Shown: positions 8,729 to 18,702, counted from the first letter of the stretch. The stretch: DNA of 45,213 bases from Candidatus Poribacteria bacterium (GCA_002729015.1 PBVO01000134.1:20621-65833); one strand, 5' to 3'. Notes: generated from the letters alone by a model not told the origin. Translations and numbers: made by a program.

Positions 8729-10474
8729 ATGATAATTCACAACAAACAACATCGTATCCCCATTTATCAGTTATGTATTGGACCTGCGCTTATCTTATTA
8801 TTGCTTGTTTTCAATCAACAAATAAGTGCCGAATCTATTTCCTCGGATTTAAAGAATGTTTTACTTAAACTCGGTGATAAAAAAGCTATAGTTCGGAAAT
8901 CAGCAATCATCGACCTAGCTTCCTACGATCATCTTGGTCTGACAGACCTAATGGAGGCTTTCAAACGACGACAACTATATATTTGGACGAAGTCTGATAC
9001 TAGTTCCCAGTTGGTTTTCTGCGATAGCATCGGAGGCGCTAGAGTTTATCCGAAAAATCCGTTAACACAAGAAAGACTCAAAAATTCCGGTGGCCAAGAA
9101 TTCCAAGTTTCACCAAACGTCTTGAGGCAAATTCGGCCGGCCCGGGCAGAGCGAGGATTAGCTGAGAACGTCAGGTCGCTTCTTAAATTGTCATCCCCTG
9201 ACCAAGACAAGCAATTATCAGGTATTAAAAAATGTGGAGAAGCCAGAACAATTAAAGGACTAGGGCAATTAACTGACCTTGCCTTAACCAAATTAGACCA
9301 AATTTCTCACGGGAAATCTGTCAATCTGTCAAAAAAAGCCCGCCGACTGGCTCACGAAAGCGCCTTACTGATTCGAATTACTAAAACACCAGCTCGAACG
9401 GGGGCAGCCCATATTCAGCTGGTGGTGGACCTTGGTAAAACCAAGAGCCAACGCTCGTTGAAATTCTTGGAGAAGGCTTTAGCTACATTAGAACAAGACC
9501 CTGAATTAGATGAAGAAATTCGTCGTGTTTACCAAGCCGCAATAGCAAAAATTAATACCTACCAAAATTTTATTTCCTTGACTAGTAATTTATTCCAAGG
9601 CATTTCCTTGGGTTCAGTCTTGATTTTAATGGCTCTCGGTTTAGCGATAACCTTCGGCTTGATGGGAGTGATTAACATGGCACACGGTGAGTTGATGATG
9701 ATTGGTGCTTATACTACTTATCTGACGCAACAGATTTTTAGTCATTCTCCAGAAATGCCTAATGACGTATATTTTATATTTGCACTACCTGCTTCGTTTT
9801 TAATGGCTGCTACTGTAGGTTTTTTAATGGAGTTTCTTGTTGTTCGACATTTGTATAAACGACCTCTGGAGTCATTATTAGCGACATGGGGAATTGGTCT
9901 AATTCTGATTCAACTAGTCCGATTGCGATTTGGAGATAATATTGGAGTTAACGCTCCTAGTTGGGGGCGCGGCGGTATTGAAATCGTACAAGACTTGATT
10001 TTCCCCTACGGTCGCTGTTTTATCATTGCTATCTGTATTTTTTCTGTTACAAGCATATACTATTTAATGCGTTCTACCCAAGTAGGCTTGATGATGAGAG
10101 CTACGATGCAAAATCGCGAAATGGCTAGTGGTCTAGGTGTAAATACAGATTTTGTTGACCGTTGTACATTTGCTTTTGGGTCTGGTATTGCGGGTGTAGC
10201 TGGATATGCGTGGACTTTAATTGGTGGTGTAACACCAAACATGGGCCAAACTAATTTCATCGTAGATTCATTTTTAGTTGTTGTAACTGGTGGTGTCGGT
10301 GAGATTATAGGCGTTATTTGTGCTGGGATTGGTATCGGAAGCTTAACCAAAACTATTGAGCCTAGTATTGGTACTATTTGGGCCAAGATTCTACTTTTGG
10401 TAGCGGTAGTTATTTTTATTCAGTTCAAACCATCCGGCTTATTCGCGCCCAAAGGACGATTGGCTGATGATTAA
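8729..10474 (+). CDS. urtB: urea ABC transporter permease UrtB
   Basis: A 581-residue inner-membrane permease. A signal-like helix (residues 10-30) is followed by a periplasmic N-terminal region of about 250 residues with HEAT-like helices (LKNVLLKLGDKKAIVRKSA...), an extension common in long UrtB proteins. The LivH-type permease domain starts near residue 285 with GISLGSVLILMALGLAITFGLMGVINMAHGE, and MMRATMQNREMASGLGVN is the ATPase-coupling loop. The ATG at 8729 is preferred over an in-frame TTG three codons upstream; neither has a good ribosome-binding site. It overlaps urtC by 8 nt, so the two are translationally coupled. Confidence 0.93.
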   Translation: MIIHNKQHRIPIYQLCIGPALILLLLVFNQQISAESISSDLKNVLLKLGDKKAIVRKSAIIDLASYDHLGLTDLMEAFKRRQLYIWTKSDTSSQLVFCDSIGGARVYPKNPLTQERLKNSGGQEFQVSPNVLRQIRPARAERGLAENVRSLLKLSSPDQDKQLSGIKKCGEARTIKGLGQLTDLALTKLDQISHGKSVNLSKKARRLAHESALLIRITKTPARTGAAHIQLVVDLGKTKSQRSLKFLEKALATLEQDPELDEEIRRVYQAAIAKINTYQNFISLTSNLFQGISLGSVLILMALGLAITFGLMGVINMAHGELMMIGAYTTYLTQQIFSHSPEMPNDVYFIFALPASFLMAATVGFLMEFLVVRHLYKRPLESLLATWGIGLILIQLVRLRFGDNIGVNAPSWGRGGIEIVQDLIFPYGRCFIIAICIFSVTSIYYLMRSTQVGLMMRATMQNREMASGLGVNTDFVDRCTFAFGSGIAGVAGYAWTLIGGVTPNMGQTNFIVDSFLVVVTGGVGEIIGVICAGIGIGSLTKTIEPSIGTIWAKILLLVAVVIFIQFKPSGLFAPKGRLADD

Positions 10475-11699
10475 CCAAGATCGACTAAAACGAAATTTAC
10501 CACTGATTTCTTGGTTGTTTGTAGGGATAGTCATTATCCCTATTTTATATCTACTCGGAATAATACCAATTGGTACTGTAAATAAGCTCGGCCGATACTT
10601 GACATTCGCTTTAGTTGCTATTGGATTAGACCTGATTTGGGGTTATGCTGGTATTTTAAGCTTATGTCAAGCTCTGTTTTTTTGTTTGGGCGGATATGCT
10701 ATCGGGATGTATTTAGCTCACCATGGTGGGCCAGAAGGTATCATCGATAAAACAGGATGGAAATTACCAGCTTGTCTATTTGTTGTTTATCCTTATAAAG
10801 TAGGTGAAGCACCTGGAGATGCAATGGTTCCTTGGTTTTGGAAACCGTTTTGGTCTTTACCGGCCACTGTATTTCTGGGGTTATTTATACCAGGTTTGGT
10901 GGCCTTCATCATCGGCTACTTTGGCTTTCGTAGCCGGGTTCGAGGTGTTTATTTTGCTATTCTAACCCAGGCAATTACTGTAGCGGCCCAAAATTTCTTT
11001 ACCATGAATAATATGAAATTTTGTGGAACCAATGGCTTAACCCGGTTTGATCGGATTTGCTTGGTAGGACATGAACATGGTGTTGATGTTTGTCAAAAAG
11101 TCAACTTAAGTTTTCAATTATCATCTGACTCTCTTCAATTTAGTCTATACTTATTAACAACAATATCCATCTTCGGTACATATGTTTTGTATCGCTACGT
11201 CATCAGTAGTCGGTTAGGAAGAATTCTCGTGGCAATTCGGGATGCTGAAAGTACACTTCGCTTTTCTGGTTATAAGCCCTATAAATATAAATTATTCGCT
11301 TTTGTCTTAGCTGCAATGACAGCTGCGTTAGGCGGGCTGTTGTATGTCCCACAAATGAAGATTATTACACCCTACAATATGGGTGCGGAACGCTCCATTT
11401 TGATTGTCATTTTTGTGGCTGTTGGTGGACGAAATACTTTGTCAGGAGCCTTAGTTGGGGCGCTAACCGTCAACTTACTCTACGATTTTTTAACTTCTTT
11501 CAACCAACCTATTCCTTTAACAGATCTAATATTTCCAGGTGGGCTAACATTTGCAAAAACTTGGCCGATTGTACTGGGTTTAATGTTTTTAACGGTAGTT
11601 TTGGGCTATCCCGATGGACTAGTCAAATTGCCCAGTCACTTCTGGTCGAATATTAAAAATAAATCAGATTTAACTGACAAACAAAAAACCATCGGTTAA
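10467..11699 (+). CDS. urtC: urea ABC transporter permease UrtC
   Basis: A 410-residue LivM-type permease, partner of UrtB. Hydrophobic segments run throughout. GLDLIWGYAGILSLCQALFFCLGGYAIGMYL and the coupling loop GRILVAIRDAESTLRFSGY are characteristic of UrtC. An extra soluble loop (about residues 85-125, GWKLPACLFVVYP...VPWFWKPFW) lies where UrtC differs from amino-acid LivM proteins. The start overlaps the end of urtB. A 35-nt gap with no clear signal separates it from urtD. Confidence 0.93.
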   Translation: MINQDRLKRNLPLISWLFVGIVIIPILYLLGIIPIGTVNKLGRYLTFALVAIGLDLIWGYAGILSLCQALFFCLGGYAIGMYLAHHGGPEGIIDKTGWKLPACLFVVYPYKVGEAPGDAMVPWFWKPFWSLPATVFLGLFIPGLVAFIIGYFGFRSRVRGVYFAILTQAITVAAQNFFTMNNMKFCGTNGLTRFDRICLVGHEHGVDVCQKVNLSFQLSSDSLQFSLYLLTTISIFGTYVLYRYVISSRLGRILVAIRDAESTLRFSGYKPYKYKLFAFVLAAMTAALGGLLYVPQMKIITPYNMGAERSILIVIFVAVGGRNTLSGALVGALTVNLLYDFLTSFNQPIPLTDLIFPGGLTFAKTWPIVLGLMFLTVVLGYPDGLVKLPSHFWSNIKNKSDLTDKQKTIG

Positions 11700-11734
11700 A
11701 CTGAAGAGCACAAGTGTAACCATTTTTTCTAAAC

Positions 11735-12541
11735 ATGCCAAACAAAGACGGTACGCGTTTATCTGAGTACTTAGAACACAACCCCATAGATAGCCGGTTT
11801 TCAGCCGAAAAGTACATATTATTTCTCCATCAACTCACTGCAGTTTTCGACGGTTTCAAAGCCGTTGACATTATGGCTTTAGGTATCGAACATAACGAGC
11901 TACGGGTTGTCATAGGTCCTAATGGGGCTGGTAAAACGACTATGTGTGACTTGATAAGTGGAAAGACTCGAGCTAGTAGTGGTACAGTTCACTTTGAAGG
12001 TGAAAATATTACCGATACCAGCGAAACAGAAATTGCACTGATGGGTATCGGTCGTAAATTCCAAACACCAACTGTATTTGATAGTCTGACTACGTATCAG
12101 AACATGGAGCTTGCTCTGCCAGGCAATCAAAACTGGTTTACTAACCTGTATAAACAAATTACCTCCGAAGAACATGATCAGATCTCCTCAATTTTGGAGA
12201 GAGTTGGATTACAAAATGAACTACAGACCGAGGCTAAATACTTAAGCCATGGACAAAGGCAATGGTTGGCCATAAGTACACTGGTGTTATCTAGTCCTAA
12301 GCTGTTATTAGTTGATGAGCCGGCAGCAGGATTAACTGACGCAGAGACTGAGCTGACGGCAGAGTTACTATTAGAATTGAAAGGAGACCACACATTGATA
12401 GTTATAGAACATGACATGGATTTTGTGCGGCAGCTCAATTCTCCAGTTACTATGCTTCACGAGGGAAAAATTATGGCTGAAGGTACGTTAGCCGAACTCC
12501 AACAAAATGATGCTGTAATTGAAGCTTATCTGGGTCGATAA
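11735..12541 (+). CDS. urtD: urea ABC transporter ATPase UrtD
   Basis: A 268-residue ABC ATPase, the LivG-type subunit. Walker A GPNGAGKTT is at residues 61-69, signature LSHGQ at 170-174, Walker B LLLVDEP at 190-196 and the H-loop in VIEHDMDF near 224. FDGFKAVD before Walker A and GIGRKFQTPTVFDSLT are strongly UrtD-like. The N-terminal extension of about 25 residues is normal for UrtD. No ribosome-binding site precedes the ATG. It works with UrtE to energise the UrtBC permease. Confidence 0.94.
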   Translation: MPNKDGTRLSEYLEHNPIDSRFSAEKYILFLHQLTAVFDGFKAVDIMALGIEHNELRVVIGPNGAGKTTMCDLISGKTRASSGTVHFEGENITDTSETEIALMGIGRKFQTPTVFDSLTTYQNMELALPGNQNWFTNLYKQITSEEHDQISSILERVGLQNELQTEAKYLSHGQRQWLAISTLVLSSPKLLLVDEPAAGLTDAETELTAELLLELKGDHTLIVIEHDMDFVRQLNSPVTMLHEGKIMAEGTLAELQQNDAVIEAYLGR

Positions 12542-12550
12542 TAAGTTATT

Positions 12551-13240
12551 ATGCTTTTGGTTGAAAACTTGTCTTTTTCTTATGGCGAAGTTCAAGCTCT
12601 ACGGAATGTATCCTTGAAAGTTCCGGTAGCTACTATTGTCAGTGTTATGGGGCGAAATGGTGTCGGGAAAACCACACTAATGAAAAATATAGTTGGCACA
12701 CTCAAATCAAATAATGGATCGGTGTATCTAGATAATCAGCCAATTCACAATTTAATGGCTCACCAACGAGTGTCAGCCGGAATTGGCTATGTCCCACAAG
12801 GTAGAATGATTTTTCCTAAACTAACCGTAAGTGAGAATTTACAGATTGGTCTTGCTGGAAGCCAGAACAAAATCATCCCGAATCAGATTTTTGACCTGTT
12901 TCCAATATTGAAAGACATGGAAAGCCGAATGGGAGGAGACTTGTCTGGTGGACAACAACAGCAATTAGCGATTGGCCGTGCTTTGGTTACTGATCCCAAA
13001 ATTTTGATTCTAGATGAACCAACTGAAGGTATTCAGCCCAATATCATTCAACAAATTGGGCAAGTCTTATTACAATTAGTCCAAGAAAAGGGGTTGACTG
13101 TGTTAATCGTGGAGCAGTATCTAGACTTTGTTCGTGAATTTTGCCAAAGTTTTTACATCATGAACCGAGGTGAAATGGTAGTCAATGGAATTACTGAAGA
13201 TCTTAATCAACAAATCATCCGCGAGTACTTAAGCGTTTAA
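12551..13240 (+). CDS. urtE: urea ABC transporter ATPase UrtE
   Basis: A 229-residue ABC ATPase, the LivF-type subunit. Walker A GRNGVGKTT is at residues 34-42, GIGYVPQGRMIFPKLTVSENL forms the Q-loop region, signature LSGGQ is at 131-135 and Walker B ILILDEPTEGIQP starts at 151. The GIQP ending is diagnostic of UrtE-type subunits. It starts 9 nt after urtD without a clear ribosome-binding site. The importer set urtA-E is therefore complete in this window. Confidence 0.94.
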   Translation: MLLVENLSFSYGEVQALRNVSLKVPVATIVSVMGRNGVGKTTLMKNIVGTLKSNNGSVYLDNQPIHNLMAHQRVSAGIGYVPQGRMIFPKLTVSENLQIGLAGSQNKIIPNQIFDLFPILKDMESRMGGDLSGGQQQQLAIGRALVTDPKILILDEPTEGIQPNIIQQIGQVLLQLVQEKGLTVLIVEQYLDFVREFCQSFYIMNRGEMVVNGITEDLNQQIIREYLSV

Positions 13241-13258
13241 GAAAAACTCAGTACGACA

Positions 13259-14176
13259 ATGGAATCGACGGTAGGCCGAAATGGACGTCTTGACTATGCC
13301 TTTGGTGAAAAAGCCAAATCAGGTCAAAGAAAAACTGTTATTCAGCGACGATTCTCTTGTGTTCCTCTCCAAATTCTTAAACCACAATATACTACACACG
13401 GTGAAGTTCTTCTCTATTTGCTGAGCCCAACTGGCGGTGTCGTACAAGGCGACCAGTATGACCTCAAACTAGATTTATCAACAAATGCGCAAGTGATTTT
13501 CACCACGCAAGCGGCAACTAAAGTCTATGCAATGCCGAATGATACTGCCAATCAAGCCGTGTTTTTAAAAGTCGGGAGGAATGCTCGCTTAGAGTATTTA
13601 CCGGATCCACTGATCCTCTTTCGTTCTTCTAGATTTAGTCAAGTTATTGAGGTCGAAATTTCTCCTGGAGGTATCTTTGTCTTTCAGGATATCATTTTAC
13701 CTGGACGAGTTTCACGCCAAGAGGATTTTGTTTTTACCAATTTTTCTTCTAGCTTAAGAGTAAATGACCAACATGGGCTCTTATTATACGACCCAGTCAA
13801 AATATCGCTTAATCCGGCCAGTAATCACTCAAATCCCGATTTTCATCAACTAGGCTTACTAGAGGAATTTAAGTGCTGGGGGAGTTTTTATGTTTTTGGA
13901 GAACTTTCCCCCAATGGTCTGCCAGTTGAATCAATTGACAGGTACAGCCCGATTCTCGAGATCATTCAATCAAGGCTTGAGTTAGTTAACAACCTTAATT
14001 GCAATAAAGGGCAACGTTTGGCTATTGGCGGCTTCACATGTTTAAAGAGAAATGGTGTAGTTATACGTATGATGGCCCAAAATACCCAATTGATACAAAA
14101 CACATTTAGCCAAATTTGGGCAGAATTAAAACAAAAACTGCTGAAAATCCCCCCCATAGATTTACGAAAGTTCTAG
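13259..14176 (+). CDS. ureD: urease accessory protein UreD
   Basis: A 305-residue UreD/UreH, the scaffold that binds apo-urease and recruits UreF-UreG for nickel insertion. Family features seen are [37 protein letters not shown] and [13 protein letters not shown]. It begins 18 nt after urtE, so urea import and urease maturation share an operon. No ribosome-binding site of note. Its usual partners ureE, ureF and ureG are not in the window. Confidence 0.9.
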   Translation: MESTVGRNGRLDYAFGEKAKSGQRKTVIQRRFSCVPLQILKPQYTTHGEVLLYLLSPTGGVVQGDQYDLKLDLSTNAQVIFTTQAATKVYAMPNDTANQAVFLKVGRNARLEYLPDPLILFRSSRFSQVIEVEISPGGIFVFQDIILPGRVSRQEDFVFTNFSSSLRVNDQHGLLLYDPVKISLNPASNHSNPDFHQLGLLEEFKCWGSFYVFGELSPNGLPVESIDRYSPILEIIQSRLELVNNLNCNKGQRLAIGGFTCLKRNGVVIRMMAQNTQLIQNTFSQIWAELKQKLLKIPPIDLRKF

Positions 14177-14223
14177 CCACCCCCAAACTAAATGGGCTTT
14201 TAATTAGTAGGAAAGGAGAATCA

Positions 14224-14526
14224 ATGAATCTAACCCCTCGTGAACAAGAAAAATTGATGATTTACGTGGCTGCCCAATTAGCCAGAGATCGTCAAGAACG
14301 TGGTCTCAAGCTAAACTATCCTGAAGCCGTTGCAATCATTACAGCCGAAATTTTAGAAGGCATCCGAGATGGAAAAAGTGTGGCTGAGCTAATGAGTTTT
14401 GGTACCACAATTTTGACCAGTGATGACGTAATGGAAGGTGTGGCTGAAATGATTGATGAAGTCCAAGTCGAAGGTACATTTCCTGATGGTACTAAGTTGG
14501 TCACAGTTCACCATCCGATCACCTGA
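14224..14526 (+). CDS. ureA: urease gamma subunit UreA
   Basis: A full-length 100-residue urease gamma subunit: [20 protein letters not shown] at the start, then [21 protein letters not shown], the conserved central helices, and the ending [16 protein letters not shown]. The start is fixed by AGGAAAGGAGA about 5 nt before the ATG; the reading frame is open further upstream but that part overlaps ureD and lacks homology. The beta (ureB) and alpha/catalytic (ureC) genes, which normally follow, are missing; the next gene is convergent. Confidence 0.95.
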   Translation: MNLTPREQEKLMIYVAAQLARDRQERGLKLNYPEAVAIITAEILEGIRDGKSVAELMSFGTTILTSDDVMEGVAEMIDEVQVEGTFPDGTKLVTVHHPIT

Positions 14527-14541
14527 TTGCACAGACAAACG

Positions 14542-14574
14542 ATCAAAAATAAAATATGAATTTATCTTTTTGAT
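14542..14574. terminator. AT-rich bidirectional terminator between ureA and the convergent fusion gene
   Basis: ATCAAAAA-TAAA (from 14542) pairs with TTTATCTTTTTGAT (14561-14574) with a small bulge, giving a hairpin with A-run and T-run on either side. It lies between two convergent stops and overlaps the last codons of the minus-strand gene. Confidence 0.5.
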
Positions 14575-17189
14575 AATACGACACGCTTTGACTTCTGTCG
14601 AGCATCCAGCATCAACTGGAATTTTTGATAATCCTTGGCAGGAATTAGTGTTTCTGTCGCTGTAAATGTAGATAACATGGTAATTCGCCGTTTAGAGCTT
14701 TTGACATTCAATTCAAAAGAGCCAATCGACGGAAACACTAAGCTCTGAGTTTCTGGAGTCTGGTCTATTTGAAAAGACTTAGCCAGACTGACTTTGCAGG
14801 TGTGCTCGACTGTTATTATTGTCGGTAATGAGACGGGCGAATCTCGTTTTTCGATTCTCAAAAGTTGATCATATTTGAGTGGTAAAGAAGGGATTTCTAG
14901 TAGTAGTTGGTGTCCTAGTCCTATCAGGTGCTTGGAGCGCTTCCAAGCTATAAGCAGTCGACTTTCGTAAGGACTAATTGACGAAAATCGAAGCTGACTA
15001 ACCTCTGTATCCTCGTTTAATTCAAGCAGATCTCTGAAAAATGACCTAGCTTTTGGGCTATTCTCGCTAGAAACATGTTGGCGAATTACGTTATTGAAAT
15101 AACCAGAAAATCGAATCTCCTGATTGACAATTATTGTTTGGCTTCCTGACACTTGGACCGATGTTTTGGCAATTTGATGATTGTTAGATTGAGTAGGTGT
15201 TTTATCAAATTGATACAGTGGCTGATTCACTGAGCTATTTTTCTCTGCGTCTGGGTTAATTATCATTACCCAGCGATTTTGGTCTGAGACTGGTAGCTGA
15301 TCAAATGGCTGGCCAGTTGCTGTTGGGTCTAAAAATAAAAAATCACTACTTTTTGTTTTGACTGCTAGAATCATATGGTTGAAATAAGCTAGGGAAGGTA
15401 CTTGTCGATTGATGTTTCGAGATTTACCTGCTGATATAAGAACCGGATAAGACGAAATTCCTAACTCTGATAACATCGTACCAAGTAAGGTCGATTTGTC
15501 TTTACAATCGCCGTGCTTTTCCCTAAAAACACGTGGGGATGAATGCGGCTTGATAGCCCATATTCCCAACTCAATCCCAACGTAATCGATCTCATTAGCA
15601 ACGAAATTGTATAACTTACGAATCTTTTCTTTTTGACTAAAAACGCCTAAAGTAAGTTCTTTTACTTTGTTTTGAATTTGAATGTTGGTCTGAGTTTGAT
15701 CACGAATCAAAGTAGCGTACCATTCAACTAAAGGTTCCCAAGAGGGAATAGTGGAGACCGCAATAGAATAAGCCAAATCTTTTTTGTCTGGCATAAATGG
15801 CTCATGAATCAAAGGAGGTAAGTCTTTAAATTGGAATTGGTAAGTAGTTGTGTAGCTAGATTTACTAATCTCGGGTTGTACTATAAAATTAGGCTTTTTC
15901 TCACTACTAGGATGAGATTGATAGCGTAATGTTTTCTCATGGGGTAAAACAATCGTAAGTTCATAATAGCTAACTTGGACTGGTTCCTGCACGTAAATTT
16001 GTTGCCAAAATTCACCTTCTAACAATTGCCCTTGACTCTTTCTAGTATAACAATAGTCAATAATACAACCACTTTGCATCTGTGGCAATTCGAACCTCGT
16101 TAGCCTGGCATCCACAAACATTCTAGCCTCAATGGTACCTGGAGGTATCAAGTTTGTTTCTATGTCTTCGGCGGCTAAGTCAATAATATCGCCACTGGGT
16201 AAAATCGTTCTAGCATAACGAACTTCTACACTTCCAGCACCTCTTGTATAAGGAACCGAAACTTGTCCAAGGTGACGATCGTCCGGATCTATAATTCGAA
16301 TTGTTCGACAAACTGTATGTGTGTAACTTGAGTCCTCGTTGATATCAAACACATTTTGGCTATTCATGATCCGCGACGATATTTCTGACTGTTTAGCTAA
16401 AGTACGAAGATGATTTTCATCAAAAGGTGAAACCTCTATATCTTGTTGTATTTCACCTTTCAAATCGATAACAGGTATACCTAAATAGGTTTGATTCAGC
16501 TCAGTTCCCTTAATTTGTGGGTGTTCTACCTGAACTAAGCCCTCATTTGTATACCATTGACTAATATCAATTTGAGTCTGCTCCATAATTTTCAACAAAG
16601 ATTGACTAGGGTTCTGACGAAATCGGTTGAGCAAAGTTAGACCAAAACTACACAGAGCATATCCTTCTTTGTTGGAACAAGAAGTTATAACAACAGTATC
16701 TGGATGAGGTAACAGTGAGATCATTTTTCCGCTATAAGGAAAATCAAAGAATACCATTTTGGTTTTGCTCTGAATTCGGCGGATCATATTAGCATATTCT
16801 TGAGCAAATAGATCTCGACCAGGAAGGTTAAATTTAAGATGTTTGCCTGATTGATTCGCGTGGCCTGACATCAATAAGATAAATCGGTCATCGGAAGTAG
16901 CCGAGGCGTAAATAGTATGGAAAGCCGAAATGACATTCTCTGCAGTTGATTGATCCGTTACTATTTTCCCAAGAGGCTGTTCAAAGAGGAAGGTGACTTG
17001 ATTTGGGTTAAGACCATAGGTATCAATCAAAAGATTATAAAATTGAAGACCAGTTTGCCAAAAACGATCGTAATACGATTTTTCACCCGCGATTCCACCG
17101 ATAATCAGCACGTAGTCTTTGGCTTTGACTCCTTGCTGGAAACTACAGGTGAAAATTATACTAGCAACAATTGAAAACCAGTATCGCAA
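14562..17189 (-). CDS. exported caspase-fold (C13/C14-like) domain fused to DUF3857-transglutaminase
   Basis: An 875-residue exported protein with a signal peptide (residues 1-24). Residues 25-180 look like a caspase/legumain-type alpha/beta fold: ILLMSGHA around His110 corresponds to the catalytic SGHG, and VFFDFPYSG (147-154) to the DxCxSG strand, but proline stands where the catalytic Cys would be. Residues about 290-480 match DUF3857 and 510-640 a transglutaminase-like domain with a full triad: Cys562 (HGDCKDKS), His605 (YFNHMI) and Asp621 (FLDPTATG). The rest is a beta-rich tail. TTG start with AAGG 9 nt upstream. Last gene of the minus-strand block. Function unknown; the transglutaminase part could be a peptidase or cross-linker. 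Confidence 0.75.
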   Translation of the reverse strand: MRYWFSIVASIIFTCSFQQGVKAKDYVLIIGGIAGEKSYYDRFWQTGLQFYNLLIDTYGLNPNQVTFLFEQPLGKIVTDQSTAENVISAFHTIYASATSDDRFILLMSGHANQSGKHLKFNLPGRDLFAQEYANMIRRIQSKTKMVFFDFPYSGKMISLLPHPDTVVITSCSNKEGYALCSFGLTLLNRFRQNPSQSLLKIMEQTQIDISQWYTNEGLVQVEHPQIKGTELNQTYLGIPVIDLKGEIQQDIEVSPFDENHLRTLAKQSEISSRIMNSQNVFDINEDSSYTHTVCRTIRIIDPDDRHLGQVSVPYTRGAGSVEVRYARTILPSGDIIDLAAEDIETNLIPPGTIEARMFVDARLTRFELPQMQSGCIIDYCYTRKSQGQLLEGEFWQQIYVQEPVQVSYYELTIVLPHEKTLRYQSHPSSEKKPNFIVQPEISKSSYTTTYQFQFKDLPPLIHEPFMPDKKDLAYSIAVSTIPSWEPLVEWYATLIRDQTQTNIQIQNKVKELTLGVFSQKEKIRKLYNFVANEIDYVGIELGIWAIKPHSSPRVFREKHGDCKDKSTLLGTMLSELGISSYPVLISAGKSRNINRQVPSLAYFNHMILAVKTKSSDFLFLDPTATGQPFDQLPVSDQNRWVMIINPDAEKNSSVNQPLYQFDKTPTQSNNHQIAKTSVQVSGSQTIIVNQEIRFSGYFNNVIRQHVSSENSPKARSFFRDLLELNEDTEVSQLRFSSISPYESRLLIAWKRSKHLIGLGHQLLLEIPSLPLKYDQLLRIEKRDSPVSLPTIITVEHTCKVSLAKSFQIDQTPETQSLVFPSIGSFELNVKSSKRRITMLSTFTATETLIPAKDYQKFQLMLDARQKSKRVVLSKR

Positions 17190-17213
17190 ATAATTAGGCC
17201 TTAATTAATCAGA

Positions 17214-18617
17214 TCAAGTTTCTCGGTTATGGCCAAGTCCATTTTCCGTTAAAATATGAGTTCCAACGGTTCCGTTTGTGATATGGAAAATCGAAGGATA
17301 CTGGTCTGCCCACTCATAATTAGCTGCGGGGCAAAACTGACGAGAATTACCTTCAATTGCTGTGACTCCTTTGACACGAGCGGCAATGCCAGCCGAGTGG
17401 AGAAATGAGGCGCCTGGACACGTCAAGTCCTGAACCGCCAAGAACATATTGTAATCTTGAGCAGCTGCTCCCATCAACAAAGCTTGCGACTGTCCTTTAC
17501 AAGCTTTCAGGGCTACACCAGAATAACCTTGTTCTCTTGCTAGTAGAAAAGTTTCAAGGTCAGTCAATGATTCATCGATAACGACAGGTTTGATCGCTGA
17601 GGCCTTATGCATTTTATTCTCAGGATGAGATTTTAGATCACGGTCCGTTGGTTGTTCTATGTAAGCTAATCGTTCAAAGGCAAGACCTTTTCCTTCCTGA
17701 ATTCTTTGCAAAAACTCCAAGAGATATTCTACATCGGCACAAGTTTCATTGAAGTCAGCAGAATAATACCAACTAGTAACTCCCCGCTTCGACTGGGTTT
17801 CAGATGCTACTTGCTCAATAGATAATAAGCGGTCAACGTCCCAATCTAGGTCTTTTCCATTAAGTTTAACCTTCAAATGAGTAAGTCCATCGGCCTCAAT
17901 CCATTCTGGAAGAGTTAACGGTAAGCCATCATCTATTGGATCGCTAATATCATCACTTGTCAAAGGGTCTAATGCTCCGATTAGATGGTAGAGAGGCATA
18001 TAATTTTTGGGAGAATTTGATAAATATTGATCTAAATATTTACCTTGGAACCTCTTTGGATGAAGTTGTTCACTTGCAACACCAGCTTTCTGAGTATTAA
18101 GATAATGGGATAAATCGTAACTCACAAACGCCGACGATAGTCCATTATAGCTGTTGATACCGTTGGCTCTACCAAATGCGTCGTGGATTGCCGCATCAAT
18201 AGGGCTGGTCGTTACGGCAGTACACAGCTTTGGAATAGGTATTGAAAGCCCCATTTGATCTGAAATCTGTGTGGATAATTCAATGAAAATAGGTTCCAGA
18301 ATCTCTGAGTGGTCTAATGGATGAGCTATTAATTGATGATCACGAGTTTTGACAATGGACTGTTCAGCCAATTGTTTCATCGCATTCAAACTTTGCTCAA
18401 ATGGTACATAACGTGGTGGGAATGCCCATACATTGCCTAGTGGCATTGAGCCAAAACCATGGCCGATTTTGTGGTCTCTAGTTTCAACAACCATCCTGAC
18501 ATTGAATAGAATACAATGATCGGTTGGCACACCGCCAAACTTGAGTGGTGTGCGATACTGATGTTGTTCAAAATCGAAGCTAACTTCTCGAATACGAATG
18601 TCCGTTCCTTTCCCCAT
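17214..18617 (-). CDS. enolase-superfamily enzyme (mandelate racemase/muconate-lactonizing type)
   Basis: A protein of about 467 residues. The capping domain begins VSFDFEQHQYRTPLKFGG, as in sugar-acid dehydratases and muconate-cycloisomerase relatives. The barrel shows HLKVKLNG (candidate catalytic Lys), then metal ligands in order YSADFNE (Asp), AYIEQPTD (Glu) and VIDESLTD (Asp), followed by GVALKACKG, which places a second catalytic Lys. It should abstract an alpha-proton from a carboxylate substrate; the reaction is not identifiable. The start is the ATG 6 nt behind AGGAGA, 13 codons inside the longest open frame. Downstream, 24 nt away, lies the DUF3857 fusion gene. Confidence 0.8.
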   Translation of the reverse strand: MGKGTDIRIREVSFDFEQHQYRTPLKFGGVPTDHCILFNVRMVVETRDHKIGHGFGSMPLGNVWAFPPRYVPFEQSLNAMKQLAEQSIVKTRDHQLIAHPLDHSEILEPIFIELSTQISDQMGLSIPIPKLCTAVTTSPIDAAIHDAFGRANGINSYNGLSSAFVSYDLSHYLNTQKAGVASEQLHPKRFQGKYLDQYLSNSPKNYMPLYHLIGALDPLTSDDISDPIDDGLPLTLPEWIEADGLTHLKVKLNGKDLDWDVDRLLSIEQVASETQSKRGVTSWYYSADFNETCADVEYLLEFLQRIQEGKGLAFERLAYIEQPTDRDLKSHPENKMHKASAIKPVVIDESLTDLETFLLAREQGYSGVALKACKGQSQALLMGAAAQDYNMFLAVQDLTCPGASFLHSAGIAARVKGVTAIEGNSRQFCPAANYEWADQYPSIFHITNGTVGTHILTENGLGHNRET

Positions 18618-18702
18618 AAACGCTCTCCTGATAGGTTGATTGGTTAACGAAGCCAACGACTAAATTATAAGGCCAATATCAAAAAAATCAAGATATAGCT
18701 TG

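Noticed and set aside
14453..14665. Plus-strand open frame overlapping the ends of ureA and the fusion gene
   Set aside because: It overlaps two strong genes in other frames and resembles no protein.
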